This document shows positions 57,238-64,000 of a DNA stretch of 64,000 nt, in pieces (the first letter of the stretch is position 1; each line of letters begins with the position of its first letter). The notes beneath the pieces were generated by a model that worked only from the letters and a program-made list of their open reading frames with translations, did no database searches and had not been told where the DNA came from. The DNA is from Closterium sp. NIES-65. Its lineage: Eukaryota; Streptophyta; Zygnematophyceae; Desmidiales; Closteriaceae. Where the stretch lies: positions 248,001 through 312,000 of the forward strand of contig CANXME010002051.1 in NCBI GenBank assembly GCA_948144175.1, written 5' to 3'. The position numbers were made by a program, and so were the translations under genes.

Positions 57238-59952
57238 TTGCCCACTGAAACACAGACGCCTGAACGTCCCAGCGTGCTGTGTGTGTTGGCCAACCAGTCC
57301 GGGCATTCTGTTAAGTCGGCTGATACACTGTTCGTGGTACAGCTTGAGAATGCTGAGGCCTCGGAGCCAACAATTGAGAATTTCCCTCCTCAGATGCAAA
57401 TTCTGGCAGAGGAATTTAAGGAAGTGTTTGAAACCATCCCTGATGGACTTCCGCCTGACCGCGCAGTGGGTCACACCATCCCTGTTGAACCAGGAAAGGT
57501 TCCACCCTTTCGACCTCTGTATCGCCTCAGTCCAGCTGAGTACGGAGGGGCCAAACAACAGATCGAGGAATACCTCAGAAAAGGATGGATTGAACCCAGT
57601 GCATCCCCTTACGGAGCACCAATTTTGTTCGTTAACAAGAAGGGCGGAGGATTACGCATATGCGTAGATTATCGTGCCTTGAACAAGATTACGGTGAAGA
57701 ACAGATACCTTCTACCACGAATTGAGGATCTGTTCGATCGGCTCCAAGGAGCTCAGTGGTTCAGTGCGCTGGACTTAGCTCAGGGGTATCATCAGCTACG
57801 AATCACCGAAGAAGATGTTCCAAAAACGGCTTTCAGAACGCCGTTCGGACATTTTCAGTGGCGTGTGTTAAGTTTTGGCTTGACAAATGTTCCCGCGTCA
57901 TTTCAGCGAGCAATGAATGATGTGTTTCGGGAAGCAATTGGCCAATTTGTCCGGGTATACTTGGATGACATCCTCGTGTACTCGAAGACTGAAGAAGAAC
58001 ACACGCAACACATGAAATGGGTGTTAGGAAAACTGCGAGAGCGTAAATTCTTTGCTCGATTGTGGAAGTGTCACTTCTACAAACGCGAGTTGGAATACCT
58101 TGGTCACTTGGTAGGCAACGATGGCCTCAAAGTCGATCCAAAGAAAGTGGCGGCAGTCCAACAATGGCCCGTTCCACAGGACGTGGGACAGGTCAGATCA
58201 TTTCTTGGACTTGCGAACTATTTTCGCCGTTTCTTGGAAAATTATTCCTCCGTAGTCGCTCCACTGACTGCCCTCACTCGTAAGGGTAATGCTTGGCAGT
58301 GGACCGATCAATGCCAGAAGGCATTTGAGGAGGTGAAAACCATGCTGACCAATGCTCCAGTGCTGGCTTTGCCAGACCCGTCCAAGCCCTACGAGGTGGT
58401 AACTGATGCCTCGAGAGTAGGGATTGGAGCAGTTCTTTTGCAAGAAGGACGCCCCGTGGCATTTGAGAGTAGAAAGCTTTCACCAGCTGAACAGCGCTAT
58501 GCAACTTCCGAACAAGAATTGTTGGCAGTTGTGCATGCGCTACAAACATGGAGATGTTATCTCGAAGGTGTTGACTTTGTGGTCACGACCGACCACTGTC
58601 CGAACACCTATTTTGCCACTCAAGCCACACTCACCCGTCGTCAAGCTCGATGGGCTGAACTCCTTAGTGGGTTCACCTATGATATTCGATATCGAGCGGG
58701 CTCGACGAACATGGCTGATCCTCTGAGCAGACAACCGATTGGTGCAACAACGGGTGTTGATAATACTGAACATGAAGCAGTGTTTGCTGCTTGTTTCAAC
58801 ATCCTCGCAGCTGCTCGAGTGAGTGAGATTGCCTTTGGTGGTTTTCTGAAACGCGTTCGCGCAGGGTATGATATTGACCCTTGGTTTCGGAACCCGCAGA
58901 ATACAAAGGATCTCTTGTGGGAGCATGAGCTCTGGTGGCACAAGAAAGAAATTGTTGTCCCACATGTGGGAAACCTGCGGAATGATATTCTAGCAGAGGT
59001 GCACGCCACTAAGTATGGAGGACACCTGGGTGTCAAGAAAACCCGGTGGGCCCTCAGTGATGTATACTGGTGGCCGGGATTGGGCATTGAGGTCCAGCAT
59101 TTTGTAACTCGCTGTGACACGTGTGCACAGCACAAGCCAAGCACACAGAAGCCTGGTGGTTTGCTTCAACCACTCGAGATTCCCGATGAACCTTGGGAGA
59201 GTGTATCGATGGATTTTATCACCAATCTCCCCAAGACGCGAGATGGTCATACAGCGATACTAGTGTTTGTAGATCGCTTGACCAAAATGGTGCACTTCGT
59301 GCCCACGACGACTGACGTGTCCGCAGAGGATACTGCAAAGTTGTTCGTGACGCATGTTTTTTGCTTACACGGTTTGCCTCGTGTGATGGTGTCTGACCGA
59401 GACCCGTGCTTCACAAGCCGGTTCTGGCAAGAGGTCATTAAGACACTCGGAACGAAACTCAAGATGTCGTCTGCGTTCCACCCGCAAACGGATGGACACA
59501 CAGAGCGGACCAACCGCACTCTTGAGCAAATGCTTCATTCTTTCATAGGCCCAACTCAGGACGATTGGGATGAATTGTTGCCAATCGTGGAATTCGCTGT
59601 AAACAACTCTGTGCATGAAAGCACCCATGAGAAACCCTTTGTCCTGAACTGTGGTCGGCACCCCACAACCCCCGCGACGCATGGGATTAAGAACCTAAAA
59701 ATCCATGCCGCAAAGGACTTTATTGAAAATCAGCAAGCGGCATTGAAGTCCGCTCGCCATTGGCTGCAGCTTGCCCAACAGTGGCAAAAGTCCTATGCTG
59801 ACATGAAACGCCGGGAAGTCGTTTTTGCAGTTGGCGACAAAGTATTACTGAGTATGAAGAACATTCCTCTCAAGATCCCGGGAGCACGAAAGCTTTTCCC
59901 TCGTTGGATTGGGCCCTTCGAGGTGATCACGCGTGTTGGTGAGGTCGCATAA
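57238..59952 (+). CDS. Gypsy D RT, RNase H and integrase
   Basis: 904 codons, open throughout. RT: YRLSPAEYGGAKQQIEEYLR, LRICVDYRALNKITVKNRYL, FSALDLAQGYHQLRIT, FVRVYLDDILVYSK (catalytic YLDD). RNase H: VTDASRVGIGAVLLQ, EQELLAVVHALQTWRCYLEG, TTDHCPNTYF, GSTNMADPLSRQ. Integrase: HHCC (HATKYGGHLGVKKTR, CDTCAQHKPS), DDE positions in VSMDFITNLP, VMVSDRDPCF, HPQTDGHTERTNRTLEQ. The C-terminal region DKVLLSMKNIPLKIPGARKL leads to the chromodomain. The best-kept pol in the window. Confidence 0.95.
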   Translation: MPTETQTPERPSVLCVLANQSGHSVKSADTLFVVQLENAEASEPTIENFPPQMQILAEEFKEVFETIPDGLPPDRAVGHTIPVEPGKVPPFRPLYRLSPAEYGGAKQQIEEYLRKGWIEPSASPYGAPILFVNKKGGGLRICVDYRALNKITVKNRYLLPRIEDLFDRLQGAQWFSALDLAQGYHQLRITEEDVPKTAFRTPFGHFQWRVLSFGLTNVPASFQRAMNDVFREAIGQFVRVYLDDILVYSKTEEEHTQHMKWVLGKLRERKFFARLWKCHFYKRELEYLGHLVGNDGLKVDPKKVAAVQQWPVPQDVGQVRSFLGLANYFRRFLENYSSVVAPLTALTRKGNAWQWTDQCQKAFEEVKTMLTNAPVLALPDPSKPYEVVTDASRVGIGAVLLQEGRPVAFESRKLSPAEQRYATSEQELLAVVHALQTWRCYLEGVDFVVTTDHCPNTYFATQATLTRRQARWAELLSGFTYDIRYRAGSTNMADPLSRQPIGATTGVDNTEHEAVFAACFNILAAARVSEIAFGGFLKRVRAGYDIDPWFRNPQNTKDLLWEHELWWHKKEIVVPHVGNLRNDILAEVHATKYGGHLGVKKTRWALSDVYWWPGLGIEVQHFVTRCDTCAQHKPSTQKPGGLLQPLEIPDEPWESVSMDFITNLPKTRDGHTAILVFVDRLTKMVHFVPTTTDVSAEDTAKLFVTHVFCLHGLPRVMVSDRDPCFTSRFWQEVIKTLGTKLKMSSAFHPQTDGHTERTNRTLEQMLHSFIGPTQDDWDELLPIVEFAVNNSVHESTHEKPFVLNCGRHPTTPATHGIKNLKIHAAKDFIENQQAALKSARHWLQLAQQWQKSYADMKRREVVFAVGDKVLLSMKNIPLKIPGARKLFPRWIGPFEVITRVGEVA

Positions 59953-59961
59953 AGGCTCAAA

Positions 59962-60163
59962 TTGCCTGCGAAATTGCAGATTCACAATGTCTTCCACGTG
60001 TCTCTGTTGAATAAGTACGTTGCAGAAGGCAAGTACTTACCGCCACTCACCATCGCTCTCGAGGAGGAACTCTTTTACGAAGTCGAGCGTGTGCTAACGC
60101 ACCGTGATCGACAACACGACCGCAAAACTGTTCGTGAGTTCCTAATTCAGTGGAAAGGCTTTG
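59962..60163 (+). CDS. Gypsy D integrase tail and interrupted chromodomain
   Basis: LQIHNVFHVSLLNKYVAEGK followed by chromodomain text YEVERVLTHRDRQH and REFLIQWKGF up to the insertion point of copia E. The remaining chromodomain lies beyond E, outside the window. Confidence 0.8.
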
Positions 60164-60293
60164 TGTCAGAACATATAGCTTATACATTTGTGTAGGCTAT
60201 AGTGGGGTAGCCCATATGGGGTACAACCCAATTAGGATTAGTACTTGTACCCAACTCTTTCATAGTTGAATCATTCTCGTTTCAGTTTTCTCA
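60164..60293 (+). repeat. 5' LTR of copia E
   Basis: 130 bp, TGTCAGAACATATAGC...TTTTCTCA, followed directly by the primer site. Confidence 0.85.
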
Positions 60294-60379
60294 TGGTATC
60301 GAGCAGGTTCCCTCGTGGGAACTGTTCCTAAGGCCCTACTACTGCTTCCGCTGCTACTCGATCTGTCGCACGCCCCGCG

Positions 60380-61440
60380 GTGTGCGACCTATTTGGCGCG
60401 CGGCGATTTTCTTTCTGGCGCGCGCCCCGAGGCGCGCGGCCCCGCTACCCCGTCGCGCCGCCCTCGCGGCCCCGATCCGCCGCCCTAGTGGCCCCGTCAC
60501 CTACCCCTGCGGCCTCAGCGCCGCCCTTCCTAGCCCCGGCTCCGCCCTTCCCGGCCCCGGCGCCACCTCGGCTGGCCCCGTCGCCTGCCCCTGCGGCCCT
60601 GGCTCCGCCCTTCCCGGCCCCGGCGCCACCTCGGCTGGCCCCGTCGCCTACCCCGGCGACCCCAACGCCGACCTTCCCGACCCGGCCCCGCCTCTGCTGG
60701 CCCCGTCGCCTGCCCCTGCGGCCCCGGCTCCGCCCTTCCCGGCCCCGGCGCCACCTCGGCTGGCCCCGTCGCCTACCCCGGCGACCCCGACGCCGACCTT
60801 CCCGACCCGGCCCCGCCTCTGCTGGCCCCGTCGCCTGCCCCTGCGGCCCCGGCTCCACCCTTCCCGGCCCCGGCGCCACCTCGGCTGGCCCCGTCGCCTA
60901 CCCTGGCGACCCCGACGCCGCTCTTCCCGACCCGGCCCCGCCTCTGCTGGCCACGTCGCCTACCCCTGCGGCCCCGGCGCTGCCCTTTCCGGCCCCGGCG
61001 CCACCTCTGCCGGCCCCGACGCTGCCCTTCCCGGCCCTGGCGCCGCCCTTCTCGGCCCCAGCGCCGCCTCTGCTAGCCCGGTCGCCTACCCTGCGGCCCC
61101 GACGCCGCCTCTGCTGGCCCCGTCGCCGCTCCAACCGGCCCCGCCGCCGTCCCCAAGCGGCCCCGCCGTCACCACCGAGCCGCCAGCGCCGCCGAGCTAG
61201 TGCCGAGCCACCCGAGCCGCCTGAGCCGCCCGAGCCGCAGCACCACCTCAGCCGTCCGAGCCGCCGGGTCGCCGAGCCGCCGAGCTGCAGTTGCTGCCGA
61301 GCAGCCGTACCGCCGAGCCGCCGAGCCACCCGAGTCGCCCGAGCCGCCAAGCCGCTCGAGTCGCCCGAGCCCCCGAGCCGCAGTTGCTGCAGTGCCGCCG
61401 TGCCGCCGAGTCGCCGAGTCGTCGAGCCTGCTCTTCCCAC
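60380..61440 (+). repeat. GC-rich tandem-repeat leader of copia E
   Basis: A ~120-bp higher-order unit (ggccccgtcgcctaccccggcgacc...gacgccgaccttccc) repeats about four times at 60560-60960, built from ~36-bp sub-units. A ccgccgagccgcc array follows at 61190-61420. The long open frames here are only Pro/Ala/Arg/Ser and are not considered genes. Confidence 0.8.
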
Positions 61441-61540
61441 CACTGGTGAGCCCCTGCCTTACTAGTGCGTTGCCTGCCGCTTGCTTGGCTGCCTGCCTTA
61501 CTGCTGCTACTCCTGCTCCTGCTTCTACTGACGGAGCCGG

Positions 61541-63520
61541 ATGCAGCCCCAGCAACGTCAGCGTGAGTCCCTCACGCCCCAGCAGCTGCGTGAGTGGTAC
61601 GCTGGTTGGGGTTGTAGGGGTGGCGCCGCTACTACTGCTACTACTACTGGCAGGGGCCAGATGCCGCTCCAACGACGCCCACGCGCGTCTCTCACGCCCC
61701 AGCAGCTTCGTGAGTGGTACGCTCAGAGTAGAGGGTCTCTCAGTTCTGTTCGCTGCTCTTACGTGATTCGCACTGGTGCTCGGACTGGTCAGCCTTGTGG
61801 GACGCCTAGTCACACACCGTCCCGCTGCTTCGCCCGTCTGAGCGACGCCTGGCGTACCGAGTTTGGCGACAAGGCTGAGCTCCCCGACTGGGTGGAGTTG
61901 CTTAGGCAGAGGGTAGATATATTTGCTCTTGACTATGATGCTATTCTCACTGCCATGTATGCATTGCCTACTAGTGCTGACCGTGCCGGTCACCTGTGCG
62001 TACCGCCTGACCCGGGTATAGAGCTTGCTGCTCTAGCTGCTGGTGCGGCTGCTGCTCTGGGTGCTAGTGTGTCTCCTGCTCCAGGTACAGGTGCGGCTGC
62101 TGCTCTAGGTGCTAGTGAGTCTGCTTCCTCAGGTGCGGGTGAGTCTGCTCTCTCAGGTACCGCGTCGGCTCCGGCCTCCCACACCTTCACCCTTGACTCG
62201 GGGGCTTCCGGCTCCTTCTTTCGAGACCGCACCACACTCACGCCGCTTGGTCAGCCAGTTGCAGTCTCTCTGGCAGACCCCTCTGGGGTCCCTATCCTTG
62301 CTCACTTCTCCACTGTCCTCCCGTGTTCGGCGGCCCCCTCTGGCACCCTGTCTGGTCTTTACCTCCCCTCATTCTCTACGAACTTGGTGAGTGGTGCTGA
62401 CCTGCAGGATGCGGGGGTTCACCAGTTTACTCCTGCGAGTCAGCGGGTGACCCACTGCACAGATGCTCGGACAGGCCGACACCTCGCCACGTTTACTCGT
62501 CGGCCGGGGTCGAGCCTGTACACACTGACCACTGCGTCTCCTCCAGTTGCTGAGTCTGGTAGGGTAGCTGCGTTGGGTCAGGTGTTTGCTGCGGCGTCCA
62601 GGTCTGGTCCTGAGTCTGCCCCCTATTCGTGTCGTCTCCTGTCTCACGAGACTCTCCTCTGGCACCACCGCCTTGGTCACCCCTCTCTGCTTCGGCTCAC
62701 AGGCATGGCCTCTCGTCTTCTTGTTTCTGGTCTCCCCCGGTCCCTCCCTCCCCTTCCTCAGGGCCCTGGCCTTACCTGTGTCCCCTGTGTCGAGGGGCGC
62801 CAGCGTGCTGCCCCTCACTCCTCCAAGTTTCCTCCGACAGAGGCCCCGTTGCAGACGCTTCACATGGACGTGTGGGGCCCAGCCCGCGTCCGTGGACAGG
62901 GTCACGAGGGCTACTTCCTGCTCGTTGTTGACGACTACTCGCGTTACACCGCAGTCTTCCCCTTGCGCAGCAAGGGTGATGTCACTGAGGTGCTGATTGA
63001 CTGGATCCGCGCAGCTCGTCTCCAGCTCAGGCAGAGCTTTGGCTCGGACTTTCCTGTTCTGCGTCTGCACTCGGACAGAGGCGGAGAGTTCTCCTCTGGC
63101 CTTCTGCGAGCCTACTGTCGTGCACGAGGCATCCGTCAGACCTTCACGCTTCCGGAATCTCCGCAGCAAAATGGGATTGCTGAGCGCCGCATTGGCATGG
63201 TCATGGACGCCGCTCGTACGTCTATGATGCATGCGGCTGCCCCCCATTTTCTGTGGCCGTTTGCGGTGAGGTACGCGGCGCATCAAATCAACCTTCACCA
63301 CAGGGTCTCCAGGCCGGAGACCTCCCCAGCCTTGCTGTGGACGTGGAAGGTTGGCGATGCGTCGGCGTTCCGGGTCTGGGGATCTCGGGCGTTTGTCCGC
63401 GACTTGTCTGCGGACAAGCTGTCCCCTCGCGCTGCTCCTTGCGTCTTCCTGGGGTTCCCCCCTGACGCGCCTGGGTGGCAGTTCTACCACCCCACCTCTC
63501 GCCGTGTTCTGTCCTCCTAG
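61541..63520 (+). CDS. Copia E gag C-terminal part, protease and integrase
   Basis: 659 codons. Two LTPQQLREWY units, then a variant zinc motif CSYVIRTGARTGQPCGTPSH with SRC (C-X13-C-X4-H-X4-C). Then DAWRTEFGDKAELPDWVELL. Protease TFTLDSGASGSFFRDRTTLT. Integrase LLWHHRLGHPSLLRL, CVPCVEGRQ, HMDVWGPARVRGQGHEGYFL, LRLHSDRGGEFSSGLL, ESPQQNGIAERRIGM, and tail FRVWGSRAFVRDLSADKLSP. Closely matches J and L. Confidence 0.9.
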   Translation: MQPQQRQRESLTPQQLREWYAGWGCRGGAATTATTTGRGQMPLQRRPRASLTPQQLREWYAQSRGSLSSVRCSYVIRTGARTGQPCGTPSHTPSRCFARLSDAWRTEFGDKAELPDWVELLRQRVDIFALDYDAILTAMYALPTSADRAGHLCVPPDPGIELAALAAGAAAALGASVSPAPGTGAAAALGASESASSGAGESALSGTASAPASHTFTLDSGASGSFFRDRTTLTPLGQPVAVSLADPSGVPILAHFSTVLPCSAAPSGTLSGLYLPSFSTNLVSGADLQDAGVHQFTPASQRVTHCTDARTGRHLATFTRRPGSSLYTLTTASPPVAESGRVAALGQVFAAASRSGPESAPYSCRLLSHETLLWHHRLGHPSLLRLTGMASRLLVSGLPRSLPPLPQGPGLTCVPCVEGRQRAAPHSSKFPPTEAPLQTLHMDVWGPARVRGQGHEGYFLLVVDDYSRYTAVFPLRSKGDVTEVLIDWIRAARLQLRQSFGSDFPVLRLHSDRGGEFSSGLLRAYCRARGIRQTFTLPESPQQNGIAERRIGMVMDAARTSMMHAAAPHFLWPFAVRYAAHQINLHHRVSRPETSPALLWTWKVGDASAFRVWGSRAFVRDLSADKLSPRAAPCVFLGFPPDAPGWQFYHPTSRRVLSS

Positions 63521-63714
63521 GACGTCACGTTTGACGAGTCGGTCCCCTACTACCGCCTCTTCCCCTACCGCACTCCGTCCCTCCCCCCGCCCCCGCTCTT
63601 CCTTGTACCAGGTCCCCCCCAGGTAGAACCCCTCCCCACTCAGGGTCCTGCACCTTCAGGTGTGTCCCAGGTAGATGCAGTCGAGCCTGTCGAGGTCACT
63701 GGTGACTCTGGTGC

Positions 63715-64000
63715 TGCTGAGGGTGCTGAGCCTGGGGGTGCTGAGCCTGGGGGTGCTGAGCCTGGGGGTGCTGGGCCTGGGGGTGCTGAGCCTGGAGGTG
63801 CTCCGCCTGGAGGTTCTACGGGTGCTTCGTCTCGCCGGGAGCCACTCTCTCCACAGGAGCTGCGCTAGTGGTTTGCACGGCGCTAAAGCCGTGCTGCTGG
63901 TGCTGGAGGTTCTTCGGCTACTGGGGGTGCTGAGCCTAGGGGTGCTGAGCCTGGGGTTGCTGAGCCTGGGGGTGCTACGCTTGGGGGTGCTGAGCCTGGG
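63715..64000 (+). repeat. Pentapeptide (GGAEP) coding minisatellite in copia E
   Basis: 15-bp units cctgggggtgctgag encode PGGAE repeats at 63724-63800 and again from about 63925 to the window edge, separated by SRREPLSPQELR-type text. The array continues beyond the window. Confidence 0.85.

Larger units (their letters stand above)
52567..64000 (+). mobile_element. Ty3/gypsy chromovirus D with nested C and E
   Basis: Plus-strand element with 5' LTR 52567-52966 (400 bp, TGTTAC...GTTACA), primer site TGGTATCTAGAGC (52968-52980), ~500-bp leader, gag, protease, RT, RNase H, integrase and the start of a chromodomain. Element C sits in gag and copia E in the chromodomain, so the 3' end and 3' LTR lie beyond the window. 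Pol is one long open stretch; few breaks are visible. Age cannot be estimated without the second LTR. Confidence 0.85.
60164..64000 (+). mobile_element. Copia element E (runs off the right edge)
   Basis: Plus-strand copia of the A/J/L family. 5' LTR 60164-60293 (130 bp, closest to the K LTR), primer site TGGTATCGAGCAGG (60294-60307), post-primer hairpin (60307-60322), GC-rich repeat leader, gag C-terminal part, protease, integrase, GGAEP array. Five bases before the LTR are ctttg. The 3' half and second LTR are outside. Broken, at least two interruptions in the visible part. Confidence 0.85.

Noticed and set aside
60380-61465. 361-codon open frame rich in Pro/Ala
   Set aside because: It is the translation of a GC-rich tandem-repeat leader in copia E. 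Other frames over the same DNA are equally open.
62369-63490. 373-codon minus-strand frame
   Set aside because: Antisense of the copia E integrase; the same shadow appears opposite J and L.

Overview
This window is a retrotransposon graveyard from a plant-type nuclear genome. I infer a streptophyte, possibly a streptophyte alga or another early-diverging lineage. The evidence is Ty1/copia elements primed by initiator tRNA-Met (primer sites of the TGGTATCAGAGC type), Ty3/gypsy chromoviruses with a chromodomain after integrase, TRIM/SMART-like mini LTR elements, a pogo-like DNA transposon with GT-AG introns, and a few stretches of apparent host sequence with a spliced secreted-protein gene. The species cannot be fixed from the sequence. 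Nothing looks bacterial or organellar.

Layout. (1) 1-15.7 kb is a four-level nest. A copia (G, minus) is split by a gypsy chromovirus (F, minus, 1230-14034). F contains a non-autonomous copia-like element (B, plus, 7461-13543), and B contains a copia (A, minus, 8272-12794). (2) 15.7-17.6 kb is the 5' part of another copia (H). (3) 17.6-39.2 kb is a copia (I, minus) dismembered by J (18141-26814, with one LTR of a further element K inside), M (27239-28411), N (29108-34878), the 346-bp mini element O (35402-35747) and a pogo-like DNA transposon P (36089-39162) in its 5' LTR. (4) 39.2-52.6 kb holds most of the apparent host sequence. It includes a gene with a signal peptide and one intron (47622-48579), whose upstream region is cut by a young, nearly complete copia L (40181-47475). 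A 3' copia fragment R, minisatellites and one plausible small gene (50450-50878) follow. (5) 52.6 kb to the end is a second chromovirus (D, plus) carrying the 1.4-kb non-autonomous element C in gag and a copia E in its chromodomain. E and D both run off the window.

Relations. A, E, J, K, L, R, B and C share short (~125-130 bp) LTRs with a common core, a hairpin next to the primer site, and a PPT hairpin just before the 3' LTR. B and C lack gag/pol and are probably mobilised by the coding members. Paired 5-bp target duplications fix the boundaries of A, B, C, J, L, M, N and O. F has near-matching 5-bp flanks, and P is flanked by TA. LTR pairs suggest L, B, M and O are recent and F and N oldest. 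The LTR elements are treated as fossils: domains and approximate state are given, not individual lesions.

The most notable object is O. It is a complete 346-bp LTR element in which tRNA-type Pol III A and B boxes straddle the LTR/primer-site junction, reading like a tRNA-Glu body fused to a SMART.
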